Source: Rhodanobacter lindaniclasticus (GTDB lineage Bacteria; Pseudomonadota; Gammaproteobacteria; Xanthomonadales; Rhodanobacteraceae). From it: DNA of 41,689 nt. Below the pieces are notes generated by a model, which was not told where the DNA came from, did not search any database, and was given only the letters and a program-made list of their open reading frames with translations. Positions 15,025 through 22,240 of this stretch are shown one piece after another. Both the position numbers and the translations under genes were made by a program. The first letter of the stretch is position 1. Each line of letters opens with the position of its first letter. The DNA is taken from contig NZ_MWIO01000045.1 of the NCBI RefSeq assembly GCF_004799035.1, forward strand, positions 1-41,689. Reading direction: 5' to 3'.

Positions 15025-15447
15025 TCAGATTAGGTTCAACGAACGCCACTCTGACAAAACTGACAAGTCGTGCCATTGCTGTTCGGCTTCTATTTTCTTC
15101 TGTTCGTTACGCTTCGCCGCCGCAACGTATTTCTTGTTAGCCAGCCCCGTCACAATGCAGGGGCGTTTCCCCATCTTGTCGCTAATCGTGTACATGGCCG
15201 ACTCAATAACCCACGGGTAGAACCATTCGCCTCTCATGCACTTGCTGGCTAGCTTGCGATGCATGTCGGACTCGACCGCAAACGCCTTAGCCCTTGAATT
15301 GGTGTGCCACGCCGCGATCAGTTTTATTTCAAGTATTTGCCCGGTCTGAAGTTGCGCAATGCGCTTGTTCAAATCGTTCGATACTCCGATTTTTACGGTT
15401 TTGACCTCGCCCTTAAGATTAAAGGCTCCCATCATGTAGACGTACAT
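15025..15447 (-). CDS. GIY-YIG family nuclease (T5orf172/MUG113-like)
   Basis: The 140-residue protein begins MYVYMMGAFNLKGEVKTVKI and contains VYMMG...KIGVSNDLNKRIAQLQTG and later HRKLASKCMRGEWFYP, which match the GIY-YIG fold as in T5orf172-like proteins (first strand Y-x-M, KIG-x-S, R-x-x-LQ, final GEWF with Glu as metal ligand). It sits between the spanins and the protease gene, so it is probably a free-standing homing-type nuclease inserted in the lysis region. SD GGAGG before ATG 15447. Confidence 0.75.
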   Translation of the reverse strand: MYVYMMGAFNLKGEVKTVKIGVSNDLNKRIAQLQTGQILEIKLIAAWHTNSRAKAFAVESDMHRKLASKCMRGEWFYPWVIESAMYTISDKMGKRPCIVTGLANKKYVAAAKRNEQKKIEAEQQWHDLSVLSEWRSLNLI

Positions 15448-15549
15448 TTACACCTCCGATAAGGTAATGGGTGCTGGTAGCCTGTATCGGCAGGCAAGGG
15501 AAGCGATCCCTATTCCCAGCATGTTTACTCCGCGACTGCCTACGCGCGG

Positions 15550-16128
15550 TTAATACGTTCTGGCCTCCCGCCACTGTTCAGCGGTGAATGCCAGCGGGTA
15601 GGCGCCGGCCATCGTCAGCTGACTACGCCCGTCGTCCAGCGTGTAGATCAGGCTGACAACGCCAACAAGCTGATTGCGGCGGTTGAAAATGCCGCTACCC
15701 GAGTCGCCGTAGTAGATCCGCAGATCAAACGTGGTCGCCAGCCCGCGACGTGTAGCGACTTCTCCCGCGACGTAGCCGTGCCGGAATTGCGCACTCATGT
15801 CGCCGGGGTTGCCCAGAACGGTCACGATCCCGCCCTAATCGGGCATCTCTGCCAGCAGCGGCCAGCGGTCGAACCGGCGCCCCACGATCAGGATGATGTG
15901 ATCGTTGCCGTCCAGCATGACCCGCTTGACGCTGACCGGCTGATAGCCGATGCGCAGCGTGTAGGGCCACTGGAAGCAGTGCGCGGCACTGAGTACGGCA
16001 TGCGGCCCGATGACGGTTCCGCTACAGCTCACGCCGTCAATTTGAAGGTGTAGCGCCGCATCCTTGACCGTGCCGAAGCCGGTACAGGACGCCAGCCCTA
16101 CACATAGCAGGGCGGCGAGGATGCGCAT
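15550..16128 (-). CDS. Trypsin-like serine protease lipoprotein (in-frame TAG at codon 98)
   Basis: The 192-residue protein starts MRILAALLCVGLASC, a lipoprotein signal with Cys15. Catalytic triad candidates are His50 (SAAHC), Asp76 (DGNDHI) and Ser143 (GDSGSGIF), in the chymotrypsin order. TAG at 15835-15837 (codon 98) lies between EMPD and GGIVTVLGNPGD, before the Ser. If UAG stops translation the product lacks the nucleophile and is inactive; if read, a complete protease forms. It is placed after the small holin-like gene. A periplasmic role in lysis or envelope change is inference. Confidence 0.85.
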
Positions 16129-16131
16129 GGG

Positions 16132-16266
16132 TTAGAGCATGTTGCCGACAAGCGACAACCATTGATCTGCCGTGAGGTAGCCCGTCACCAGCAGCACGAC
16201 GCCAACGCCGATAATCCATGCGGCAACGCGCAGGTATTTCGGATCAATCTGGCCTGTCGGGATCAT
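16132..16266 (-). CDS. Small membrane protein, holin-like
   Basis: The 44-residue protein MIPTGQIDPKYLRVAAWIIG... has one strong membrane helix (WIIGVGVVLLVTGYL) and short tails. Its ATG at 16266 overlaps the endolysin stop as ATGA. Size, topology and position suggest a second holin or an antiholin. No TAG. Confidence 0.65.
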   Translation of the reverse strand: MIPTGQIDPKYLRVAAWIIGVGVVLLVTGYLTADQWLSLVGNML

Positions 16267-16733
16267 GGCTTCACACACATCGCGTATTCGCCTTGTCGGC
16301 GGGTAACCAACCCCTTGAGCTGGCGCCCGCCGGAGTTCGTCCAGCGCAGCAGTTCCTTGCACCATGCGGCGGCGGGCTGGCCTTCGTTGAGCTTGCGGAT
16401 CAGCGTGGAGTTGCATGCGGCGGTAACGCCTACGTTCCACTCCCAACTCGCCAGCGCAGCAGCCTGGTGCATCGTGATCGGGCGCTTGATGCACGGCTCG
16501 AACTTGCCCCACTCGATCGCGAGACGCTTGTCCAGCCGCGTCAAACATTCCTGCATCGTGAGCTGCATGCCCCATGTCACATCGGGGCCGGTCTCGCCAG
16601 CGCATACCGTGGCAACACCGTTAACGTCAGCGTATGTATGCGGAACGTTGCCTTCGTAATGGACGATCAGCGGAGCCGCGATCATCAGCAGGGCACCCAG
16701 CGCTATGCCGGATTTCCCCTTAGGCCCCGGCAC
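16263..16733 (-). CDS. Endolysin, T4-type lysozyme (GH24) with N-terminal membrane anchor
   Basis: From GTG 16733 the frame encodes 156 residues. The catalytic set Glu27, Asp36, Thr42 (E-8-D-5-T) lies in HYEGNVPHTYADVNGVATVC. An N-terminal hydrophobic stretch (IALGALLMIAAPLIV) rich in Ala and Gly suggests a signal-arrest-release anchor. Conserved cysteines follow (VCAGET, EPCIKR, TAACNS). It cleaves peptidoglycan at lysis. It overlaps the holin gene by 14 bases. No TAG. Confidence 0.9.
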   Translation of the reverse strand: MPGPKGKSGIALGALLMIAAPLIVHYEGNVPHTYADVNGVATVCAGETGPDVTWGMQLTMQECLTRLDKRLAIEWGKFEPCIKRPITMHQAAALASWEWNVGVTAACNSTLIRKLNEGQPAAAWCKELLRWTNSGGRQLKGLVTRRQGEYAMCVKP

Positions 16734-16941
16734 GGTCGGCTTCCGCCTCGCGCCGCTTCCGTTCGACCCACCATCGGCGCAATCGGTAGCACTGCTACGC
16801 GATCAGCCCGAGCGTGTAGACCAGCGCGGCGAGCTGCACCACATCGGGGAGCGCAACACCAAAAATCGTCAGGGCGCCCACACTCACAGCGGGTGATGCT
16901 TTGACAAGCTCGGTTGCAACATCGTTTGGGATTTCCTGCAT
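16720..16941 (-). CDS. Holin-like membrane protein (in-frame TAG at about codon 49)
   Basis: From ATG 16941 (AAGGA eight bases upstream; a second ATG at 16947 is too close to the SD) the frame encodes 73 residues. The first 48 carry one or two hydrophobic stretches (PAVSVGALTIFGVALPDVVQ, LAALVYTLGLIA). TAG at 16795-16797 follows, then a very basic tail, QCYRLRRWWVERKRREAEAD. Termination at UAG yields a tail-less membrane peptide; read-through yields the complete holin-like protein. Two such forms could act as holin and antiholin, which is inference. TAA 16720 lies inside the endolysin start. Confidence 0.82.
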
Positions 16942-16981
16942 TGGCATTGTCCTTGCCGTTAGCCGCCAACGCGGTGAATGA

Positions 16982-17206
16982 TTATTTGATAGGACGTACC
17001 GCCGCCAGTCGCGGCTTGTCGTCCGGCTCAGAGGCGGCCAGCAGGTCGCGCACCAGATCGTCGCCACCCGCAACGCCAGCCCACAGCTCGCCTTCCTCGA
17101 AGTACAGGTACAGCGCGCCGATCTTTTCGCACAGCGCCTTACCGTCCGGTATCCACACTTCCCCGTCCCGGATGAACACTTCCGGGTTGTCGGGTTCGTC
17201 GGGCAT
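16982..17206 (-). CDS. Hypothetical acidic protein
   Basis: The 74-residue acidic protein begins MPDEPDNPEVFIRDGEVWIP. It contains no membrane segment and no known domain. It is the second gene of the late operon after the leader region, just ahead of the holin. Function unknown. Confidence 0.65.
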   Translation of the reverse strand: MPDEPDNPEVFIRDGEVWIPDGKALCEKIGALYLYFEEGELWAGVAGGDDLVRDLLAASEPDDKPRLAAVRPIK

Positions 17207-17327
17207 GGCGGCTCACATTTGCGCTATACGTTAGAAACGGCGCAGTTACGCGGTTTATTGAGGCATATATCAACTGCGGCTGATTCGCCACAGTTGGCAG
17301 TCAACCGACACGTTGAATTGCGCCGGA

Positions 17328-17546
17328 TCAACCCGGCAGTTGCGGGTACTGGATGCGCTCATCGCCAACAGGCCAGCCGAGACGCTCGTGCTCGGCGCGG
17401 CACAATGCATAGGCGACAGCGTGAGCTGTTTCGGCGTTGTCGAATTCGCCTTGCTGCCCGCACATGCCAAGTTTCCCGTTGCCCTCATACCGCGTCACAA
17501 CATACCGCGTCACAGGGCGAACTTTGTACTCGATCAGATCTGCCAT
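17328..17546 (-). CDS. Hypothetical protein, first gene after the late leader
   Basis: ATG 17546 has a strong CGGAGG five bases upstream and opens 72 residues, MADLIEYKVRPVTRYVVTRY followed by EGNGKLGMCGQQGEF. No known domain. It opens the late operon after the structured stretch 17587-17800. The longer start at 17585 lacks an SD. Between its stop and the next gene (17219-17327) I see no coding sequence. Confidence 0.68.
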   Translation of the reverse strand: MADLIEYKVRPVTRYVVTRYEGNGKLGMCGQQGEFDNAETAHAVAYALCRAEHERLGWPVGDERIQYPQLPG

Positions 17547-17586
17547 ACGTCCTCCGCAGGCCACGGCCTGTAAGTTGTGGCGCATA

Positions 17587-17800
17587 CGTGATCCGTTAAC
17601 CCACTAACGGCTCACGGGTGGTGTAATTCAGACCCGGATTACGCCCTCGGGCTGGCATTGGCCGTCTCGCGACGGTCGACTAGACGCCCTGTAAGGCGCC
17701 CGTTACCGTGCCTACACGTGGCAGGTCGGCGATTGATCGGGAAGGCAGCCGCGCGAGCTGCCGCTGCATCCGGGAATCAATCTCGCTCAGGTAACCGGAG
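17587..17800. other. Structured non-coding stretch before the lysis genes (candidate late leader)
   Basis: No supported protein is encoded between 17547 and 17786. Several strong inverted repeats occur: CGTGA-t-CCGTTA with TAACGG-c-TCACG (17587-17616, 11 pairs), GTAATT/GATTAC (17623-17642), CCGTC-TCGC-GACGG (about 17662-17675), CGCC/GGCG (about 17685-17698) and GATTGAT...ATCAATC (about 17730-17782) enclosing GGCAGC/GCTGCC. In lambda, the region after the Q gene holds the late promoter, a terminator and a leader RNA; this stretch holds the same position after the Q-like gene. I see no clear -35/-10 pair. Confidence 0.5.
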
Positions 17801-18035
17801 CTTTGTGAGATTGCACGCCAGCTAAGCGCGCCCGATCTTGATGCAGTCCCGAAAGTGAATCAGCGCCCCGTCGTGGCCACTGCGTCCAGTGTTCGCCTAG
17901 GTGCTGCGCTGGCTTGCGTGTCGGGTACGACTCCGAACGTTTCACATGGGCCAGTGCCGCTGAATGAATCGCCGCCCGTTCGAGCTTGCCGGCCTTGCGA
18001 GGCTTCGGGAGATTTCGGTAGAGGCTGGGCGGCAA
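17787..18035 (-). CDS. Hypothetical protein (doubtful)
   Basis: A frame from TTG 18035 to TGA 17787 gives 82 residues with a helical first half (KAGKLERAAIHSAALAHVKR). It has no SD, a rare start codon, and the second half looks random. It lies just after the Q-position gene. It may be a decayed gene or part of the leader region. Confidence 0.3.
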   Translation of the reverse strand: MPPSLYRNLPKPRKAGKLERAAIHSAALAHVKRSESYPTRKPAQHLGEHWTQWPRRGADSLSGLHQDRARLAGVQSHKAPVT

Positions 18036-18038
18036 AAG

Positions 18039-18680
18039 TTACAGAGTGTCAGAATCGGGTGATTGCTCGCGCTGGAAACAACCGTCTCCAAGCGCGGCCT
18101 CATCGCCAGAAAAACATGACCCCCTTACTTTCAGTGTCCCATACGAAATTGGCTCTATTCCGTTAGAGTCCAAATAATCGCGCTTGCGGGTGCGGAAGTA
18201 TTCACCGCGTAATTCCGTCGCGAACGTTTCCAGCCCGATCGACATGCACGCAGCCATCGGGTCGCGGATGCGCTGATACGTTTTCGGGGATACGCCGAAA
18301 GCATCGGCACGCTCGCCAAGCCCTGCCGCGTACCTGCCGCACACAACGTGATCCAGCGCGTCAAGTCCGGCTTGTGCCACCCAATCATGGCGCCGGCTCG
18401 ACGCCTTGACGTACTCCCGGCCCCTGACCTTGTGCGCCGTGGCGAGCATCCATGCCGTGCTGGCGGCCCATTCTTCAAGTTCGCGGTCAAACAGGTTCGT
18501 CCCAGCCACAACGCGCCGGTACAACTGCCAGCCGGGGAACGATGGATCAAAGCGGGCGGTAACACGGCAGGCGGCGGTCATGGCCGTGTCGCTCAGTTGC
18601 TGGCTGGCGAATACCTGGTCGGCATCGACGCCACGCAGCGACCAGTCGCCTACGGCTTGCGGGATGGCGATGGCGGTCAT
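18039..18680 (-). CDS. Unknown protein in the position of a Q-type late regulator
   Basis: The 213-residue protein starts MTAIAIPQAVGDWSLRGVDA. It contains FGVSPKTYQRIRDPMAACMS, which could be a helix-turn-helix, and several Arg-rich segments. It is the last early gene before the lysis cassette, where lambdoid phages keep the Q antiterminator. I recall similar proteins in Xanthomonas-group prophages but know no proven function. Assigning late activation is inference from position. It overlaps the upstream gene by ATGA. Confidence 0.65.
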   Translation of the reverse strand: MTAIAIPQAVGDWSLRGVDADQVFASQQLSDTAMTAACRVTARFDPSFPGWQLYRRVVAGTNLFDRELEEWAASTAWMLATAHKVRGREYVKASSRRHDWVAQAGLDALDHVVCGRYAAGLGERADAFGVSPKTYQRIRDPMAACMSIGLETFATELRGEYFRTRKRDYLDSNGIEPISYGTLKVRGSCFSGDEAALGDGCFQREQSPDSDTL

Positions 18681-18913
18681 GCGGACTTCCCCGGCTTCTT
18701 CGTCAGATGCTCGTAGGCTTCGTCGATGATTGATTTCACAACCTTCATTTTCCCGATTGCCCGCTTATCGCCCGGCTTGCCGAAGTACCACCAGATGCGC
18801 CGGTCGCAGTCGGAAAGTTTCAGGTCAAGCCCGCCCGTATCCTCGTCGATACAGACGCGGATGTAGGAATCGCTGTGCTTCATGGACTCAAGGAATACGC
18901 GCTTGTTTTTCAT
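18677..18913 (-). CDS. Hypothetical protein
   Basis: The 78-residue protein begins MKNKRVFLESMKHSDSYIRV, ends with a basic KKPGKSA tail, and overlaps both neighbours by ATGA. No domain recognised. It belongs to the run of short early genes (18.7-23.5 kb) that are translationally coupled. Confidence 0.65.
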   Translation of the reverse strand: MKNKRVFLESMKHSDSYIRVCIDEDTGGLDLKLSDCDRRIWWYFGKPGDKRAIGKMKVVKSIIDEAYEHLTKKPGKSA

Positions 18914-19113
18914 ACGGGAACGCCCTTGTCGCGCATAGCAAGGCTCTTTGCTGCGCGCTCATAGCTGCCTCGGCAGTCACGGAAATAGACGCTGTCCATT
19001 TCCCGCCAAAGCGCGCCACAGGTGAGGTCAAGAAACTCGAAGCCAACCCATAGCTTCCACCACACACGGCGGCGAACCCCATATTCACCATCGGAAAACT
19101 TGACGATCTTCAT
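18910..19113 (-). CDS. Hypothetical protein
   Basis: The 67-residue protein MKIVKFSDGEYGVRRRVWWK... is rich in Trp, Arg and Phe in its first half. It overlaps both neighbours as ATGA. No domain recognised. Confidence 0.62.
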   Translation of the reverse strand: MKIVKFSDGEYGVRRRVWWKLWVGFEFLDLTCGALWREMDSVYFRDCRGSYERAAKSLAMRDKGVPV

Positions 19114-19169
19114 GCGGCAGCCCTCGCCAAAGTGAATCGCTGCTCGGCGTTTTCGTAGTGCTCGTTCAT
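19110..19169 (-). CDS. Very small protein (19 residues)
   Basis: ATG 19169 to TGA 19110 encodes MNEHYENAEQRFTLARAAA. Both ends overlap neighbouring genes by ATGA, which argues it is translated as a coupled gene and not a chance frame. No function can be given. Confidence 0.45.
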   Translation of the reverse strand: MNEHYENAEQRFTLARAAA

Positions 19170-19747
19170 AACAGGGTCACTCGCTTATCGCGCTTTGCGA
19201 TATTGTCGGCAGCCCAGAGCGGGCGGAGATTCGGGAGCGCCCATGCGCGACGCAATTCGGGATCGTCGGGGCCGGTAATGGTGAAACTGGAAACCGGCAC
19301 GATATGATCCACATGCCACGCGCCCATGTTTCCCCAACTCATGCCCTTGAGGAATTGGCGCTCAAGGTGGCTGCGAAGTTCGTCCACCGAGTACCCGATA
19401 AGCTCGAACGTGCCGGCCGTTTTCTTCTGCCCACTCAAGGACGCGTAGATGCCGCAGCGAATGCGGTTTTCAAGACGGTACGATGGGTCTTTCCTGCGTC
19501 TTGCGGCCATGTCACGCCAGATGGCGCGTGCACGATCACGGTTTTTGGCCGCCCATTGCCGCTGAAACGCGAGATGTCTTTCGGGATGCTTCTCTGCCCA
19601 CTTGCGCGCCGCCATACAATCACGGCACTGACGGTAAAGCTGGCCGCGAGCGTGGCGTATGTTGTAGCAATCAAGCGTCTTTGCCACACCGCACTTCGTA
19701 CAGACTTGCGTTGCGGCCGCATGGGCGTTCACTTGATGTGCTCCCAT
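19166..19747 (-). CDS. HNH endonuclease with N-terminal zinc ribbon
   Basis: The 193-residue protein has a zinc ribbon, CTKC near residue 16 and CRDC near 38, then a basic helical linker, then the HNH core AWHVDHIVPVSSFTITG with LPNLRPLWAADNIAKRDKR (His-Asp-His, Asn, Asn-x-x-K). This is the layout of free-standing homing-type HNH proteins and resembles the partial zinc-ribbon/HNH frame at 12630-13226. Start ATG 19747 overlaps the phosphoesterase gene by 19 bases. Confidence 0.85.
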   Translation of the reverse strand: MGAHQVNAHAAATQVCTKCGVAKTLDCYNIRHARGQLYRQCRDCMAARKWAEKHPERHLAFQRQWAAKNRDRARAIWRDMAARRRKDPSYRLENRIRCGIYASLSGQKKTAGTFELIGYSVDELRSHLERQFLKGMSWGNMGAWHVDHIVPVSSFTITGPDDPELRRAWALPNLRPLWAADNIAKRDKRVTLL

Positions 19748-20682
19748 GACGATTTCGGATACTTGGATTCCAGGTACTTGCGAAGGCTCATGCCGACGTT
19801 CTGGCGGGCGAGATAATCAAGGCTCACGCGCATCAGGTCGTAATGCCCATCACGCACCTCGTTCTTCACGACGATGCCGCGAAAGTGTGAGTTGCCCTGA
19901 TAGCCAAGGTATGGCTCTGCATGGACGTAGCAGGCGCCAGCAATCAGGCCAATGATTTCGTGCCCGGTCACTTGGCTATTACGCGAGGCATACTCGAATA
20001 CCTGCCGATGCCCTTGTGTGAAGCTGTGCCCCAGCTTGCCGAGAATGGTTGACGCCATGCCGCCGTAAGCGCGCCCCGTCATTGGCGCGGCCCAATAGTG
20101 ACTGTATGCGATGCCGTCAATAATCACGGGGCAAAGGAAGTCATGCACCTTGATCCCGTGCTTCACAAATCCGAAGTCCTGGTATCCGATAGCCCCGTCC
20201 ATGACCGGGTTGGCCTCAAGCCACCGCCTGATTCGGTCACAATGGTTCCCGAGAGTGACGTGTATTTCAGGCTTCCATGCGCCCCCCGCCTTTGCCGCGT
20301 GAATTGGCTTCATGAAGGCGTCAAGCGCATCGTTACCAGCCTTGATGTCGTCCACGTACCTCGCGCCCTCTTTCGTGCGTGATCCGGGAGCATCATGGGT
20401 GGACATGCTTGGGCAGTCGTACCAGTCGCCAGCCAGCACGATCACGTCGGGCTTCATCTTGGCGATGTACTTGCCAACCCACGGCAAGTGGTCGGTAGGC
20501 ACGCCTTGCCGTACCTGTGTATCAGGCACGTAAATATGCCGTCGCGGCGCAGCATCCGGCTTCGGCAGATCCTCCGCCCAGCGATACAGCGTCTTGCGGG
20601 ATACGCCCGTGCGCCGGCTTACCTCGCGCTGGCTCAGGCCATCGGCAAGCATGGATAGAACAGCGGACTTGCTGGCACTCAT
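19729..20682 (-). CDS. Metallophosphoesterase with N-terminal helix-turn-helix
   Basis: The 317-residue protein begins MSASKSAVLSMLADGLSQRE. Residues about 15-35 (GLSQREVSRRTGVSRKTLYR) form a resolvase/Hin-type helix-turn-helix. The rest has metallophosphoesterase landmarks: PDTQ, GDWYD near residue 84, GNHCDR near 140 and SHYW. The first motif is D-x-Q in place of D-x-H. It may be a phage nuclease or nucleotide phosphatase; the HTH suggests DNA targeting. ATG 20682 overlaps the upstream stop as ATGA. Confidence 0.8.
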   Translation of the reverse strand: MSASKSAVLSMLADGLSQREVSRRTGVSRKTLYRWAEDLPKPDAAPRRHIYVPDTQVRQGVPTDHLPWVGKYIAKMKPDVIVLAGDWYDCPSMSTHDAPGSRTKEGARYVDDIKAGNDALDAFMKPIHAAKAGGAWKPEIHVTLGNHCDRIRRWLEANPVMDGAIGYQDFGFVKHGIKVHDFLCPVIIDGIAYSHYWAAPMTGRAYGGMASTILGKLGHSFTQGHRQVFEYASRNSQVTGHEIIGLIAGACYVHAEPYLGYQGNSHFRGIVVKNEVRDGHYDLMRVSLDYLARQNVGMSLRKYLESKYPKSSWEHIK

Positions 20683-20897
20683 TTCCGCACCGCCAAGACC
20701 AGCGCCGTAACGGCAAAGACAATCGCGCACGCCCACGGAAGCCAGATCGGCGCGAGGATGACCGCCCACGGCCAGGAAACAACGCCCGTCAACTTGAGGA
20801 TGCAAGCCGTGGCGAATGCTGCCGTGAACAGGATGGCAATCAGGTGGCCGGACGGTTGCGGCGGCGTCGGTGCACGCCGGGTTGCTTCGTAGGTCAC
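20679..20897 (-). CDS. Two-helix membrane protein
   Basis: From GTG 20897 the 72-residue protein has two hydrophobic segments (HLIAILFTAAFATACIL and WAVILAPIWLPWACAIVFAV). It overlaps the upstream stop as GTGA and the downstream ATG. An early membrane protein could act in superinfection exclusion, but nothing proves it. Confidence 0.65.
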   Translation of the reverse strand: MTYEATRRAPTPPQPSGHLIAILFTAAFATACILKLTGVVSWPWAVILAPIWLPWACAIVFAVTALVLAVRK

Positions 20898-21544
20898 AGC
20901 GAATCCTCCGGGCCGTTAAGCCGTTCGTCGTGTTGGCGCAGCGCTTCGGCGTGCATCGGATGGCGTGGCTCAACACATGGAACGCAGTCGAACCATCCGC
21001 GCGGATAAGGCGGGGTAACGCGGCGCGTGATCCGGCTGCCGTGCGAGTCGGTGAAGCTGTCCGGAATGCCACGCAACGTTGCCGGCTCAACATCGCCGAT
21101 GCCGTACTCGCGCAACTGTTCGGCGGTCAGGTGTTCGCGCAATGCGGCGACTTCATCGACACTTGCCACGCGTGTGTCGGCTTTCGGTGACTTCTTCGAC
21201 ATGTCGTCGTTCGGCCCGAAGCTCGCCAGATATGCCGATTCAACCGGCGCGCCACCACGGGCAAGCCAGCCAAGCGGCAAGTCGGGCGGGTCTTGCACGA
21301 TGGAGAAGTCAGGCGTAGCGGGCGGCGCGGCGAGCTTGGCCCGCTCCGTCCCGAACACCTCATCCATCAGCAGCTTGGCGTGATAGATGTAGTGCGCCAC
21401 GGTGCGCAGCTTGGCTTCGCGTTCCGCATCGGTCATGGCGTGGCGGGCGTCTTGTGCTGCCGCGATTGCGCTCGTTTCTTCGTACAGGCGGCGCGAATCG
21501 TAGGCGGCTTCGGGCTTGGTGAACGGGGGAGTGTGTGCGCGCAT
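20894..21544 (-). CDS. Hypothetical protein
   Basis: The 216-residue protein starts MRAHTPPFTKPEAAYDSRRL at ATG 21544. It has an N-terminal helical part, a Pro-rich middle (PPATPDFSIVQDPPDLPLG) and a C-terminal segment PPYPRGWFDCVPCVEPRHP with CxxC. No family recognised. Coupled to neighbours by overlaps at both ends. Confidence 0.65.
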   Translation of the reverse strand: MRAHTPPFTKPEAAYDSRRLYEETSAIAAAQDARHAMTDAEREAKLRTVAHYIYHAKLLMDEVFGTERAKLAAPPATPDFSIVQDPPDLPLGWLARGGAPVESAYLASFGPNDDMSKKSPKADTRVASVDEVAALREHLTAEQLREYGIGDVEPATLRGIPDSFTDSHGSRITRRVTPPYPRGWFDCVPCVEPRHPMHAEALRQHDERLNGPEDSL

Positions 21545-21711
21545 CACGCCACCCCGCGCAGTTGCTTGACGCGTGCGATATGGGCTGCCTTGACGAATGC
21601 CATCAACTCACCAGCCTTGTTGTGCTGTCCGGATCGCATCAGATCACCGGCTTTCGCGACAGTGCGTTGAAACCTCTTCGTCCAGCCGAAACATGCGGTG
21701 CGCTTTTTCAT
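21544..21711 (-). CDS. Small basic protein
   Basis: ATG 21711 has GGAGG six bases upstream and opens 55 residues, MKKRTACFGWTKRFQRTVAK..., basic throughout. Function unknown. A longer start at 21861 would run over the membrane protein gene and is rejected. Confidence 0.62.
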   Translation of the reverse strand: MKKRTACFGWTKRFQRTVAKAGDLMRSGQHNKAGELMAFVKAAHIARVKQLRGVA

Positions 21712-21839
21712 GCATCCCTCCGCAGTGCGTAGACGACAAGCGATGCCGCGAAGAAAGTTGCGGTCATCTCGGTGTGAGCAGTCGCAAAAGCGACGATGGA
21801 AAGAAGAGATAGTGCGGCAGTAACGATTCGCGCCTTCAT
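21708..21839 (-). CDS. Small membrane protein
   Basis: ATG 21839 to TGA 21708 encodes 43 residues, MKARIVTAALSLLSIVAFAT followed by EMTATFFAASLVVYALRRDA: two short hydrophobic stretches and a basic tail. ATGA overlaps at both ends. Function unknown. Confidence 0.55.
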   Translation of the reverse strand: MKARIVTAALSLLSIVAFATAHTEMTATFFAASLVVYALRRDA

Positions 21840-22051
21840 GCCCGCGCCCCTCGCCGCGCACGCGGACGTTTCGCAGCCGACGCAGCCTGCAATTTCTGGT
21901 AATGGTCGGGATCGCGCAGCACGTTCAATCGAACCTTGGTCGATTCGATATCCTTGAACGTCTCAGGCGCTTCGGCGAAGGTCTGTCCGGCTACGCAATG
22001 GCGCAGCGTGTCCAGCGTGTTTTGCAATTCGACTTCGGCTAGTTGGGTCAT
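21836..22051 (-). CDS. Hypothetical protein
   Basis: ATG 22051 opens 71 residues, MTQLAEVELQNTLDTLRHCV..., helical, with a very basic tail (KRPRARRGARA). The longer start at 22075 is inside the upstream gene. Overlaps at both ends. Unknown function; the tail suggests nucleic acid binding. Confidence 0.6.
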   Translation of the reverse strand: MTQLAEVELQNTLDTLRHCVAGQTFAEAPETFKDIESTKVRLNVLRDPDHYQKLQAASAAKRPRARRGARA

Positions 22052-22194
22052 GACATAAACCCGAACACTACGCAAAGCCGCGTCTTGAAATAGTCCAGCA
22101 GAGCTTCAGGCGTACGTTCGCCGTCAACGTTCAGCCATTCCTCGTACCATTGCTGAAACTCGGCTTGCTGTGCTGCAATCGTTTTTTCGGTCAT
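22048..22194 (-). CDS. Small hypothetical protein
   Basis: ATG 22194 to TGA 22048 encodes 48 residues beginning MTEKTIAAQQAEFQQWYEEW. It has an SD-like GAGG eight bases upstream and overlaps the next gene by ATGA. No domain recognised. Confidence 0.58.
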   Translation of the reverse strand: MTEKTIAAQQAEFQQWYEEWLNVDGERTPEALLDYFKTRLCVVFGFMS

Positions 22195-22240
22195 TGCCTC
22201 AACCCTCTTTTGATTGAGACATTTGAACCCGTGGCGTGCG

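Noticed and set aside
1-16941. TAG interruptions as pseudogenes or sequencing errors
   Set aside because: Twelve genes each have exactly one TAG and no TAA, TGA or frame damage, only in late genes, with a matching CTA tRNA in the same operon. Errors or decay would give mixed stop codons and frameshifts.
17855-18166. Plus-strand 103-residue frame opposite the Q-position gene
   Set aside because: It is antisense to the supported gene, lacks an SD and shows no domain.
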